A DNA stretch of 64,000 nucleotides from Microcystis panniformis FACHB-1757 (GCF_001264245.1 NZ_CP011339.1:4278001-4342000); one strand, 5' to 3'; shown: positions 8,700-16,649, numbered from the stretch's first letter. Notes: a model not told the origin generated them from the letters alone. Translations and numbers: made by a program.

Positions 8700-8930
8700 A
8701 AAGCTTGTTGGTGGGGTGTGGGTATGATTCCCCGGGGTGAGGTGGGTCTAGTTTTTGCCTGGATTGGCTCGGCCAGCGGAATTTTGGATAAGCCTTTGGA
8801 GGTGTCGATTATTATTATGGTAATCTTGACGACTTTCCTGGCCCCTCCCTTCCTCAGAATTGCTTTTGGTAAGACGGAATCTGTTGCCGAAACCCTAGAA
8901 AGCAAGGATTCGGCTAATCCTATTCCTTAA
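8700..8930 (+). pseudogene. Na+/H+ antiporter C-terminal remnant
   Basis: About 70 codons: GMIPRGEVGLVFAWIGSAS then ILDKPLEVSIIIMVILTTFLAPPFL, the last two helices of a CPA2-type sodium/proton antiporter, where MIPRGEVGL is a conserved signature. All upstream helices are missing. The remnant begins right after a segment (TTGCGGCAAAAAGCTTG, 8693-8709) that recurs in near-identical form at 47053-47073, so the truncation point lies at a dispersed repeat. Nothing suggests it is functional. Confidence 0.7.
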
Positions 8931-8961
8931 TTTTGCGGGTAAAATCTGATTTTTTAGACGA

Positions 8962-8985
8962 GGCTGAAGCATTTTCAGCCTTTTT
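8962..8985 (+). terminator. Rho-independent-type terminator
   Basis: GGCTGAA (8962-8968) pairs with TTCAGCC (8974-8980) around a five-base loop and is followed by TTTTT. It lies about 30 bp past the antiporter remnant, so it is probably the terminator of the former full-length gene. Confidence 0.6.
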
Positions 8986-9051
8986 ACAAATCTATGCTAA
9001 GGATCACCGGAGCGATCGAGGTAAGATTTGAGAGTATCTAATCTTTTTCCT

Positions 9052-9162
9052 ATGTTCGAGCAGACATTTAAGAATATCGACGATATTCTCCGAAAAGAGG
9101 CGGGATGCGCAACGGAGTTAGATTACGCGGAACAGATCTCCTAGATTCTCTTTTTGAAGCAA
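9052..9162 (+). pseudogene. type I restriction methylase (hsdM) N-terminal remnant
   Basis: From ATG 9052 the frame reads MFEQTFKNIDDILRKE, AGCATELDYAEQIS, then a TAG stop (9142-9144), then ILFLK in the same frame. Type I modification subunits start MFEQ-FKNIDDILRK-AGC-SELDY-EQ-SW-LFLKYLD, so the stop exactly replaces the conserved Trp codon (TGG to TAG). After LKQ the similarity ends. No other hsd gene is nearby. It is a relic of a lost restriction-modification locus. Confidence 0.7.
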
Positions 9163-9179
9163 ATTTTGTAGAAATACAA

Positions 9180-9311
9180 CTATCGTGGGGCGGACGAAAA
9201 GTAACGCGCAGGCGTAAGAACCACCTCTGTTTTGGATAACGCAAGGAATCTAAAGTAAGTGGACTTGTTGAACCAAGAATCCCGAAGCGCTTAGCGCGAT
9301 GGGAGCGTCAA
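9180..9311 (+). mobile_element. possible IS200/IS605 right-end remnant
   Basis: This stretch has no open frame but ends with AAGAATCCC, a hairpin-like GAAGCGCTTAGCGC, and GGGAGCGTCAA at 9301-9311. That arrangement (GGAATC, GC-rich hairpin, G-rich stretch, TCAA) parallels the right ends at 4440-4477 and 9852-9891. It may be the right end and guide-scaffold portion of a third, otherwise deleted tnpB element. The similarity is structural, not an exact repeat. Confidence 0.35.
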
Positions 9312-9329
9312 AGAGGTTATCGTCCATGG

Positions 9330-9539
9330 TCAGATTTTAGCGGTGCGATCGCCTCGGCGCACCTGACTCAAAATCAACCCTCCCAAGCCAAAAAACAGCA
9401 ACAGGGAGATCACCGCCAATCTTTGATTACCGGTCACTGTACTAATTACCCCGAACAACAATGGACCGAAAATGGAGGACATCCGACCTGCCAAAGCATT
9501 AAACCCGAATAACTCCGTTGCTTGGTTCGCCTGAATCAT
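9330..9539 (-). pseudogene. MFS transporter (UMF1/Atg22-like), C-terminal part
   Basis: These 69 residues (MIQANQATELFGFNALAGRMSS, then FGPLLFGVISTVTGNQ) are the last helices of an MFS permease of the UMF1 family; ELFGF-AL-GR-SSI-GPLLFG is a family signature. It is separated from the rest of the gene (9892-10944) by a 352-bp element. Joining the pieces gives RGWFAQMIQANQATELFGF in one frame, with 420 residues in total, the family's usual size. The codons match exactly when bases 9540-9891 are removed. Confidence 0.85.
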
Positions 9540-9891
9540 CGGAAATTTTGGGTCTGAAACCCCGCCGTTCTAGGTTGGCTTTACGTTAGAATTAAAAGGC
9601 CAGTCTCGAAAACCAAGTGGACGGCGCAGCACCTTGAAAACTCGGCTTAGGGGGTTCCGACCAGAAAAGCTTGGCCGGGTAAAAAGTCGCGCGCAACAAG
9701 TACAAGAAGCTATAGGCGGTCAACGTACCGTGGGACACAGGGAATCGGGCTTCTGAAATGGGGCGAAAGTCTGTGGACTCTGTGTAAGACAGTACATGGT
9801 TTTTAACTGTGGTATGCGACGGTGGTGGAAGCAGAAACTTAAATCGTGAGGTTTAGGAATCGCCGCACTTTTAGGGCGGCGAGGATGTCAA
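9540..9891 (+). mobile_element. 352-bp non-autonomous IS200/IS605-type element
   Basis: Its left ~50 bp (GGTCTGAAACCCCG at 9551-9564) and right ~60 bp (from AAGCAGAAAC near 9830 to GATGTCAA at 9884-9891) match the tnpB element at 3157-4477, and both follow TCAT. Removing exactly this interval restores the MFS frame, which proves the boundaries to within a base or so. There is no target duplication and no protein gene. The ~230 bp between the ends do not resemble tnpB and look like a structured RNA (see next entry). Confidence 0.8.
9600..9891 (+). ncRNA. candidate structured RNA inside the element
   Basis: The plus strand contains repeated RNA-like features: GGCGCAGCACC, GGCGGTCAACGTACCG, GGGCTTCTGAAATGGGGC, GCGAAAGTCTGTGG, and CTGTGTAAGACAGTACATGG, several of them able to form short stems with GNRA-like loops, followed by the conserved right-end hairpin. 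Short open frames are absent. The pattern recalls HEARO/omega RNAs of IscB-type elements in cyanobacteria, or a long TnpB guide scaffold. I cannot run a covariance model, so both the family and the exact limits are guesses. Confidence 0.4.
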
Positions 9892-10944
9892 TTGGGCGAA
9901 CCACCCCCGACAGAGGGATTGAGTCGAACCGAAGACTAATCCCATTAAAATCGCTAGGACAAGCGGTGTAGCGGGATGGGTGCTGAGGAGCATCAAGGAG
10001 ATAATAACCGTCCAGATTCCGACTAAAAGGCATAAAATTGACCGTAATGACCAGTGGTTACTCAATAAACCGAACAGGATCGTCGAGGGAATGGAGATTA
10101 GGTTAAATAAAAGTCCTGAATGCAAGATTTGAGCGACGCTTAACCCGAACTCCTGATTGAGATAGATGCCTAAAAAGTTATTCAGGGTCACAATTCCATC
10201 GGAAATCAAATAAAATCCGACTAAGAATTTAAAAATCTCTTGGTTTTGCCTGAAATGGCAGAGGGTGTGCCAGACCTGATGGTAGGATTGGCGAATTAAG
10301 CGAGAAAGAGGAATGGTGGGCGGTTGCGACTGGTGGGGCAACCAAGCTAGAGCCGGGAGAGAAAGAAAGAGCAGCCATAACCCGACGATCGCAAAAGCCA
10401 GTCGATACTCTAGCAATTGATCGGAGCGATGGCTGGATTGCACTAGCCAAAACAACAGATAACAGGCAATTCCTCCCAGATAGCCCAACCCCCACCCCCA
10501 ACTTGACAGCCGCCCGATCGCCCCCGGTGGCACCAGAGAGGGTAAATAGGCATCGTAAAGACTGGTAGCCAGCAGATAGCCGGTTTGGGCTAACAAAAAG
10601 ACGATTCCGCCCCAGACGATCGCCCCCGGTTGGACAGTGCCTAAAGCCAGGGTTGCCCCACCACAGAGTAATGTCGTCACCACGAACAACCGATGGCGCA
10701 AGGCTCCTATATCGGCGATCGCCCCTAACAAGGGAGCTAATCCCCCCGCGACAATCAGCGAGAGAGAAACCCAAAATGCCCATTTTCCATCGCAGATTGC
10801 CGCGCCTCCACAGACGATCTGGCGGAAAAAAACCGCGTAGGTAACGCCCGGAATCATCATAATATAGCCAGAACTGGCGATATCGTAGAGAATCCAGCCC
10901 GCGATGGGTTTATTCAACCGGAAACGAGAAAAGGAGGAGGTCAT
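9892..10944 (-). pseudogene. MFS transporter (UMF1/Atg22-like), N-terminal part
   Basis: About 350 residues with repeated hydrophobic helices: GWILYDIASSGYIMMIPGVTYAVFF (first helix), LAPLLGAIADIGALRHR (the loop 2-3 signature GAIAD), and onward to GLVFGSTQSLCRGWFAQ, where the element cuts in. In vacuolar and bacterial relatives these permeases export amino acids or related small molecules. The start ATG at 10944 overlaps the AraC-type gene's stop (10941), so regulator and permease were one transcription unit. The gene is dead as it stands. Confidence 0.85.
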
Positions 10945-11560
10945 CGCGCGATCGTCTCCGAGGGAAGTTGTCCGAATAGTTGCCGATAGTATTGGCTAAA
11001 TCTTCCCAAGTGCCAAAAGCCAAATTGGCGCGCCACGTCTGAGATTTTTGTGGTGGGTTCAGCGACTTTTAGCGCCCTGTGAACGGCGTGAAGTCGCAAT
11101 AGTTTGAGATAGGTCATTGGACTCATCGTAAAAACCTCTTGAAAGGCGTAGTTAAGGGGAGTTTTACTGCTACGAAGAATCTCGCAAAGGTCTTTTAAGG
11201 TGATCGGTCGATCGAGATGAGCCAACATATATTCTTCCGCTTTTTGTGCCAGTTGCCATTGTCGAAAAAATCGCTCTGGATTTCGGTATTTGCCCCGCTT
11301 ATGGGGTACGCTTTCTATCAGTAAAGGTAGATAATCTTCTAGGATCAACCGGCTAATTTGAGGTTGTTCGAGAAATCTGTCCTGTCGTCGCACTAAACCA
11401 TATAATTCTCTTAGATAATCCTGCACCGAACTAAAGCTACCCATACTCTGGATATAATTATTTGCTAAAAAGTGATCATCAAGATCACTTCGTTCCATAA
11501 CTTGTAAACAATCCTCGAAGATTTCTCGGTTAATAATTAACGTTCCCATAAGCAGGTTAG
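10941..11560 (-). pseudogene. AraC-family regulator, C-terminal part
   Basis: Encodes the C-terminal ~200 residues of an AraC-type activator, including the two helix-turn-helix motifs: ITLKDLCEILRSSKTPLNYAF and SDVARQFGFWHLGRFSQYYRQ (about the last 100 residues), with the closing LFGQLPSETIAR. The 5' part lies at 12326-12665, beyond an IS1-type element with an 8-bp duplication. Without the element and with one duplication copy, the joined frame is 319 residues, the standard length for the family, with the join VLPANL-LMGTLIINREIF. Confidence 0.88.
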
Positions 11561-12317
11561 GGCGTTGCATAATAGAGATATGAATGGAGGAAATCAAAAT
11601 GCAATGCCCTGAATGTAAATCTACCCATATCCGTAAAAATGGCATCAATAAACAAGGTAAACAAAATCATATTTGTGTAACCTGTGGCCGTCAATTTATT
11701 GATAACTATGAAAAACAGAAAGGCTATGACGAAAAAACGAAGCGAGAATGCCTAACTGCCTATGTTAATGGGATGGGATTTAGAGGAATAGAAAGGCTAA
11801 AGGGAGTTCATCATACGACCGTAATTAATTGGGTAAAATCTGTGGGAGAATTATTGCCAGTCGCCTATGACCCAGAAACAATTCCTGAAGTAGGGGAACT
11901 GGATGAATTGGAAACCTTTGTTGGCTCAAAAAAAACAAAATCTGGGTGTGGACAGCCGTTGACCACTTTAAAAAAGGAATTTTAGGTTGGGTAATCGGAG
12001 ATCATAGTAGCGAAACGTTTCGCCCATTATGGGAATTAGTTAAGTCTTGGGGATGCTATTTTTATGTGAGTGATGGATGGTCAGTTTATCCATGTTTTAT
12101 AGCAGAGGGCGACCATATAATTAGTAAGACTTATATGACCAGAGTAGAGGGTGAGAACACACGTTTAAGACATTATCTAGCCCGATTGCATCGCAAAACA
12201 CTCTGCTATTCTAAGTCTACAGAAATGTTAGGATACTCTATTCGTTTATTAATTCATTATCTGAAGTTTCAAGAAGTGCCTATTCCTTACTGATTCATAG
12301 CTTAATTCAGCAACGCC
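11561..12317 (+). mobile_element. IS1-family element, 757 bp
   Basis: Terminal inverted repeats read GGCGTTGCATAATAGAGATATG on the left and the matching GGCGTTGCTGAATTAAGCTATG on the right strand (positions 11561-11582 and 12296-12317; similarity is strongest in the outer GGCGTTGC). Flanks are CAGGTTAG at 11553-11560 and CAGGTTAG at 12318-12325, a clean 8-bp duplication as made by IS1 elements. The insertion is in the coding region of the AraC-type gene. Confidence 0.88.
11599..12293 (+). CDS. IS1-family transposase in two overlapping frames
   Basis: The first frame starts at ATG 11599 after GGAGG, with an N-terminal zinc finger (CPECKSTHIRKNG and CVTCGRQF) and a helix-turn-helix, and continues into the catalytic region (GELDELETFVG, with the first Asp). 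It then leaves the track in a run of eight A (11928-11935). The -1 frame picks up KIWVWTAVDHFKKGILGW and continues to the stop at 12293, with SDGWSVYP (second Asp) and RLHRKTLCYSKS (Glu/His region). Either a programmed -1 slip in the A run or a missing A in the consensus joins them into a 231-residue transposase. InsA-InsB slippage in IS1 uses a similar A-rich site. Confidence 0.85.
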
Positions 12318-12325
12318 CAGGTTAG

Positions 12326-12665
12326 CTGGGAGAACTAAATCGATACTGCGATCGTTATCAAAACCGTAGAGGGTATCTTGTGTTATTTTGAATCCATGAG
12401 AAATATAGGGGCCGAGAACGGGAGAGAGGATAAATTCAAAGACTAAATTATTGTTTTTTTTATTTCCGCGGACGCGAAGAGGAGCATGGAGATATCTAAA
12501 TTCAAAAATCGCTCTATCTAACTGTAACTGCCACATATCCAAGCGCATCGGCCCCTCGGCTAACTGCATCACCCGGAATTCTTGTTTTGGATCTACCACT
12601 GCCTCCAATTCCTCAGAACTTTGAAAGTTATAGAAAACAAGATTAGAATTCTCCACCTCTGACAT
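12326..12665 (-). pseudogene. AraC-family regulator, N-terminal part
   Basis: Encodes the N-terminal sensing region, starting MSEVENSNLVFYNFQSSEEL at ATG 12665 and ending SIDLVLPANL at the target duplication. The segment reads as a beta-rich cupin-like domain, usual for AraC-type ligand sensing. It is cut from its DNA-binding half by the IS1-type element. A GTG at 12668 one codon earlier is an equivalent start. Confidence 0.82.
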
Positions 12666-12668
12666 CAC

Positions 12669-12967
12669 TCAATACCCGATATAATCCCGATTAATTCCCA
12701 AAAACGATCGCTTTAATAGACACTTAATTTTACCACTGACCACTGCGCTTACACCAGATACAGGGGTTAAGAGAGAAAAATTTCTGAGTGCCACCCTCCC
12801 CAACGAAGTTTTTGATAAGTTCTGCTGGTATTACCGGGTTATTCTCCTCACAGGGAGAAAATTGATAGATTTCTGGTTAGTGTATCACAAGCTCAAGAAA
12901 AGGATAGCCAAATGCTTGCAGCTACCCTGTGCTGAGAGCATGGACTGGAGAATTAGTTCTCTTGTAC
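12669..12967. other. intergenic, no gene seen
   Basis: A 299-bp stretch between the AraC-type gene start and the Rpn-like gene stop. Short frames exist, but none has a ribosome site with a protein-like sequence. I see no terminator-grade hairpin or recognised repeat in it. Confidence 0.5.
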
Positions 12968-13792
12968 TTAATTTATTTGGCAATTTTCTAGCCATTGTTC
13001 TAAATCTTGTAGTGACTGAAAATCTAACAAAGCTTCGCCTAAGTTTTCTAACTGTTCTAGGGAAAGACTGCGTATCTTCGGGGATAATTCCGGTGAAATG
13101 CCACCTATACGGCGATTTAATTGACGTAAAACGAGGTTAGCTTCTCCCTCTTGTAAACCTTCCGACCAGATTTCTTGATAGATAACAGATTCTTTCATGA
13201 TGTCTTTCCTCAATAATCGTTGAATGATGTCTTTGTTTAATACTAACCCGGCTAGAATGGCGGTAGATGCGGCCAGATTGCTTTGTTCTCGACTATCGCT
13301 GATTTGCTCGATTTCTTGGGCAATTTGCCCCAGTAAGTTTTCTGGTTTCTCAGCTTGAGCGAGTATAGCGAAGGGAAATAGCCCTGGCGCTTGTAATAAG
13401 GTTTCTGAGGGTTGTTCCCAGAGTCTAATCACTTCAAATTGATGATAGGTTTTCCCTTGTTGATAGTCATTTTGTCGGACTTGGGGGGAGTTACTTTTCC
13501 TCAGATAAATCACCACTTGATGGATGGGTTTATGGGGATAGCGTCGATAGAGTCTGGTGGCATAATCGAGCATTCTATAGGGAATGTCTTCTTTAGGGTC
13601 AGTTTGGAACTCGATATGTAAGATTAATTCTTCTGACTCCAAAAAGATTAACGTATCGGCTCTAATCGGTTCTAGGGATAATTCTGAGGGTTTAATTTCC
13701 GTTAAGTCTAAGGGTTTTCCTAGTAACCAAGTGGCTAAGTCTCTGGAATATTCAAGGGCGATAAATTTACAGGTGGAATCATACATTTTCAA
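12968..13792 (-). CDS. Rpn-like PD-(D/E)XK nuclease, DUF4351
   Basis: A 274-residue protein of the recombination-promoting-nuclease (Rpn)/putative-transposase family. The core has ADTLIFLESEELILHIEFQTD (Asp, then Glu and Gln of the PD-(D/E)XK-type site), followed by the YRMLDYATRLYRRYP helix seen in the family. The C-terminal ~60 residues (LVLRQLNRRIGGISPELSPKI, LSLEQLENLGEALLDF) are a DUF4351 domain. Rpn proteins nick DNA and raise recombination in E. coli; the cyanobacterial members are numerous and uncharacterised. Length is normal and both domains are complete. Confidence 0.85.
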   Translation of the reverse strand: MKMYDSTCKFIALEYSRDLATWLLGKPLDLTEIKPSELSLEPIRADTLIFLESEELILHIEFQTDPKEDIPYRMLDYATRLYRRYPHKPIHQVVIYLRKSNSPQVRQNDYQQGKTYHQFEVIRLWEQPSETLLQAPGLFPFAILAQAEKPENLLGQIAQEIEQISDSREQSNLAASTAILAGLVLNKDIIQRLLRKDIMKESVIYQEIWSEGLQEGEANLVLRQLNRRIGGISPELSPKIRSLSLEQLENLGEALLDFQSLQDLEQWLENCQIN

Positions 13793-13798
13793 TTCAAA

Positions 13799-13820
13799 TA
13801 CAGGTCAAGCCTGACCTGTA
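13799..13820. promoter_or_regulatory. perfect palindrome before the Rpn-like gene
   Basis: TACAGGTC (13799-13806) pairs with GACCTGTA (13813-13820) across six bases, seven bases from the Rpn-like start at 13792. It could be an operator, or a terminator for reverse-strand readthrough from the exported-protein genes, since on that strand it is followed by A/T-rich sequence. Sequence alone does not decide. Confidence 0.4.
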
Positions 13821-13859
13821 TTTTAACAAAATTAAACCCCTATCCCCAAAAATAACCAA

Positions 13860-13880
13860 AGGAGGGGTTTTACCCCTCCT
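13860..13880 (-). terminator. hairpin downstream of exported-protein cluster
   Basis: AGGAGGGGT and ACCCCTCCT form a 9-bp stem with a 3-base loop, about 70 bp past the last stop of the five-gene reverse-strand cluster. The T-run is weak, so it may be a stabilising or partial terminator. Confidence 0.45.
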
Positions 13881-13949
13881 AAAGACCAAGATATACTCAA
13901 AACTATCCTCAATGGGGATTTTATGCTTGGCGCTTACGAGAAGCAGCAC

Positions 13950-14696
13950 CTAACCCCCAAAGATGATCGCTTCAAAAATCTCGTAGCGTTCCTTGCCGAT
14001 GCGAATAATATAGATATCGTCTTGTTTCGAGGCGCTAAACGCTCCAGGAGCTGCCTGACTGGTATCTGCACCGATCGCTTTTCCCTTTTCAAAGAAAATG
14101 ATACGCTTGCGACCATCGGGTTTGGTAACAGTGACATCCGCGCTACCGTTGCCCCGACGAGTGACACCAAAGGGACAAGATCCCGCCGGTTTTCCATCGC
14201 CCATCGAACAGGTAACATTACCCGTAGCATGGTAATTTGTCCCCGGTACTTTGGCATCGCTTTGGTTGTAATTATTGGAAATAAAGATTTTTAGGCGATA
14301 ATTAGCCACTTCATTATTCCGGGCCGAGTTGCGAGTCAAACCCACTTGGATCGTATAATCGCCGTCCGCCGGTAGGATTCCCTCGTGGGCATTACCGACA
14401 TTGTTCCCGATAACCATCGCCGCGTCTTTGCCCGGGACTTTTCCCGGTGCGAAAATATTGAAAGAAGCGCCCCCGTTATCACTCAAGAGGCTAACCGACA
14501 TATTTTGTCCAGCATTGGCGCGAATTAGGTATTGAACGACTTGTTCTCCCTTGATTTTGCCTTGAATAGTGGTTCCTTCGGTTCCGGCTTTGAATTGCAC
14601 TCGTTCTTTACGGATTTCGCTGAAAGCGGGGGAAGGCAGAATAACCGGGGTGGTGATTAAGGTGGCCAGTAAAAAAGCGGAAAAGAGTTTACGCAT
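13950..14696 (-). CDS. exported protein with PPC-like domain
   Basis: A 248-residue protein with a clear signal peptide (MRKLFSAFLLATLITTPVILPSPAFS). Residues ~30-145 form a beta-rich region containing KGEQVVQYLIRANAGQNMSVS and PADGDYTIQVGLTRNSA, the pattern of bacterial pre-peptidase C-terminal (PPC)-like beta-sandwiches. The remainder (VTCSMGDGKPAGSCPFGVTRRG, then VTVTKPDGRKRIIFFEKGKAIG) has two cysteines that could bond. The same N-domain plan recurs in the gene at 15519-15974. Probably periplasmic; the ligand is unknown. Confidence 0.7.
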   Translation of the reverse strand: MRKLFSAFLLATLITTPVILPSPAFSEIRKERVQFKAGTEGTTIQGKIKGEQVVQYLIRANAGQNMSVSLLSDNGGASFNIFAPGKVPGKDAAMVIGNNVGNAHEGILPADGDYTIQVGLTRNSARNNEVANYRLKIFISNNYNQSDAKVPGTNYHATGNVTCSMGDGKPAGSCPFGVTRRGNGSADVTVTKPDGRKRIIFFEKGKAIGADTSQAAPGAFSASKQDDIYIIRIGKERYEIFEAIIFGG

Positions 14697-14775
14697 GATT
14701 TAAGTTTTTTCCCAAGTTAATTAGATGTTTTACAGCGATCGCTAGATTTGTTGACAATTGTACTATAACGTCCGT

Positions 14776-15093
14776 CTAGTTTTTTTCCGAACGGGCCGAT
14801 TTCGCTTTTTCTAGGGTGTCTTGACAGTTGATTTTGGCGAATTCTTCGATTTGTTCTGGTTTCAAATTAAAATCTGAACCCGCTCTTGCTTTAATTTGTT
14901 TTAAGAGTTGATCGGTTTCCGATTGGGTTAGTAAACCCGCTTGTTTTCCCGTTTCCGTGGCGACACAAACACCGTAGGTTACACCACCTGTGAATCCGAG
15001 GGTTCCCAAGAATTTCCCTCCTAGAAACAATCCGATACCCGCACCGATAACACCCGTAGTAATAGCAATTAACAACACATAAACGGGTTTCAT
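14776..15093 (-). CDS. small membrane-anchored protein
   Basis: A 105-residue protein whose first ~45 residues are two hydrophobic stretches with glycine-rich text (VLLIAITTGVIGAGIGLFL and FLGTLGFTGGVTYGVCV), followed by a soluble charged tail (LTQSETDQLLKQIKARA, EQIEEFAKINCQDTLEKAKS). A GGAGG-like site precedes the ATG. I do not recognise the family. It lies between exported-protein genes transcribed in the same direction. Confidence 0.55.
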   Translation of the reverse strand: MKPVYVLLIAITTGVIGAGIGLFLGGKFLGTLGFTGGVTYGVCVATETGKQAGLLTQSETDQLLKQIKARAGSDFNLKPEQIEEFAKINCQDTLEKAKSARSEKN

Positions 15094-15135
15094 GCTTTTT
15101 TGATCTCCTCCAATGAAGACTAAGTGAGCGTGTTA

Positions 15136-15453
15136 TTACATAGCGCCTTCGTCCACTTTGGAATAGGGTAGGTTTTTGATAAATTTGACGATCTGGTTGC
15201 CGTTGCGGTTAAAGGAACATTGGAAGGTATTGACCATTTTATCCGTCTCGTAAGTGCCATTCACTGCGTGAGTGCCGTCGGTGCGTTGTCCTTCGTATTT
15301 GACAACGATATTACCCGGCGAGGTTTTATAAGCATTAGCGGCGCGAGATTTGCAGGCCGACAACATGGTAGCAGTATTCGCGGCATAAACTGGTAAAGTA
15401 GCGACGAGGGCGATTCCGGTGGCGATGGCGCTGAATTTTATAGACTCGAACAT
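15136..15453 (-). CDS. small exported protein of unknown function
   Basis: A 105-residue protein with a signal peptide (FSAIATGIALVATLPVYAA) and a mature part of ~80 residues holding two cysteines (SACKSRAANAY and FQCSFNRNGNQIVKF). The tail half (GTYETDKMVNTFQCSFN) resembles small periplasmic proteins built as a single beta-sheet with one disulfide. It sits in a run of five same-strand exported proteins. Confidence 0.6.
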   Translation of the reverse strand: MFESIKFSAIATGIALVATLPVYAANTATMLSACKSRAANAYKTSPGNIVVKYEGQRTDGTHAVNGTYETDKMVNTFQCSFNRNGNQIVKFIKNLPYSKVDEGAM

Positions 15454-15518
15454 GATTGATTTTCTTACAGAGTAAGAGGGGCGATAATCTCTAGGATGCG
15501 TTCAAGATTTTTCGATAA

Positions 15519-15974
15519 CTACCTAATCGTTACCGAGAAGGTGAAAGGAACGGTATGATTGCCGTCTTTCGCTTCTCCCATGAGATAGACACGAATGGTA
15601 TAGTCGCCATCTTTGGGGAGTTTAATTTTAGCCATGGCGTTGGGTCCTTGGGCAGAACTGTTATAAATCGCTACATTATTACTACCCGGCGGCAGGATAT
15701 TAAAAAATACACTATGCTTGTCTTCTGGGTTGCCTGTCCCATCATCAGCAAGAGAAACCATCAGGGTTTGACCTTTTCTCGCTCTTAAGACAAAATCTCG
15801 GTATTCACGCCCTGTAATTGTCCCGTTGAGGGCGGCCATATCACTGCCCCGTTCAAAGTTCACTCTACCGCTTAACTGCGCTTGTAGAGGGGCGGTTAAA
15901 CCCAAACCAAGGGATAAAGCGATCGCTACGGAAGCTAAAACGTTTCGAGGGGAAATAAGCGGAAAATGTTTCAT
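15519..15974 (-). CDS. exported PPC-like beta-sandwich protein
   Basis: A 151-residue protein with a signal peptide (VLASVAIALSLGLGLTAPLQAQ) followed by one PPC-like domain: GTITGREYRDFVLRARKGQ, LMVSLADDGTGN, KLPKDGDYTIRVYLMG. The plan matches the N-domain of the protein at 13950-14696 (both have G-I-G-(E/R)-V-Y-L-R-A-GQ then DGDYTI-V), so the two are probably distant paralogues. It may bind surface or periplasmic polymers; no catalytic residues are seen. Confidence 0.7.
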   Translation of the reverse strand: MKHFPLISPRNVLASVAIALSLGLGLTAPLQAQLSGRVNFERGSDMAALNGTITGREYRDFVLRARKGQTLMVSLADDGTGNPEDKHSVFFNILPPGSNNVAIYNSSAQGPNAMAKIKLPKDGDYTIRVYLMGEAKDGNHTVPFTFSVTIR

Positions 15975-16076
15975 GTTTATTTTTTGGGAAAGAGACTAGG
16001 GAGTAAAAATAATTTCGTCTCCCTAGTCGGGTAAATTGTCAAGGGGTTACGGAATTTTTAGCGGCGGAAAATCCTT

Positions 16077-16649
16077 TTATCCCTTGCGCTTGCGAGCTAA
16101 TGCCCCTAAAGCACCCACTGTTACTAAACCTAAGATAGTACCCGGTTCAGGAACGGAAGTAGCGCGAGTAAATGTCAGTGTTGAATTATTTGAGTCTAAA
16201 ACTCCACTTGAAGCATCAGCAACCCCGTTTGTACCGAATAGAGTTCCGAGAGGAGAATTTAATCCAAATGCATTTGCATTTGGAGAACCCGTTACAACAA
16301 ATTGACTACGAGCGAATTGAGTACCAGACAGAATGATATTACCACCCACAACATTAAAAGCATTAGGACCCAGTGATGGGAATGTACCAATAACCGGTAG
16401 CGTGTATCCTAAAGCGGCAGGAGCGGAGGTGACGGAAAGAGCGGTAGCCGCGTATATCCCATCCGTGGTTAGTGCCGCGTCCGGCAACTCTATTGTCCCA
16501 GAAACTGTACCACTAACCGGGCCATCCACATTCGAGAAAGAAAAGCCAAAAGTAGCGGCGCTCGCACCAGATACAGGAGCGAGTAAAGATAGACCGATAA
16601 GGGCGACCCGACCACCGATCGATTTTTTGATAAGTGTTGATAATGTCAT
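16077..16649 (-). CDS. PEP-CTERM sorting domain protein
   Basis: A 190-residue exported protein. The N-terminus is a signal peptide (GGRVALIGLSLLAPVSGASA). The C-terminus has the complete sorting signal: SVPEPGT at 165-171, a hydrophobic segment ILGLVTVGALGALA, and the basic end RKRKG. PEP-CTERM proteins are processed by exosortase and displayed at the surface, often with exopolysaccharide. The middle is Gly/Ser/Asn-rich with no known domain. No exosortase gene is in the window. Confidence 0.85.
   Translation of the reverse strand: MTLSTLIKKSIGGRVALIGLSLLAPVSGASAATFGFSFSNVDGPVSGTVSGTIELPDAALTTDGIYAATALSVTSAPAALGYTLPVIGTFPSLGPNAFNVVGGNIILSGTQFARSQFVVTGSPNANAFGLNSPLGTLFGTNGVADASSGVLDSNNSTLTFTRATSVPEPGTILGLVTVGALGALARKRKG

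Noticed and set aside
9600..9830. Group I or group II intron inside the 352-bp element
   Set aside because: The interval has RNA-like stems but no recognisable intron core that I can confirm by eye, and the exact end match with the tnpB element fits an IS200/IS605-type element better. It stays open until a covariance model is run.
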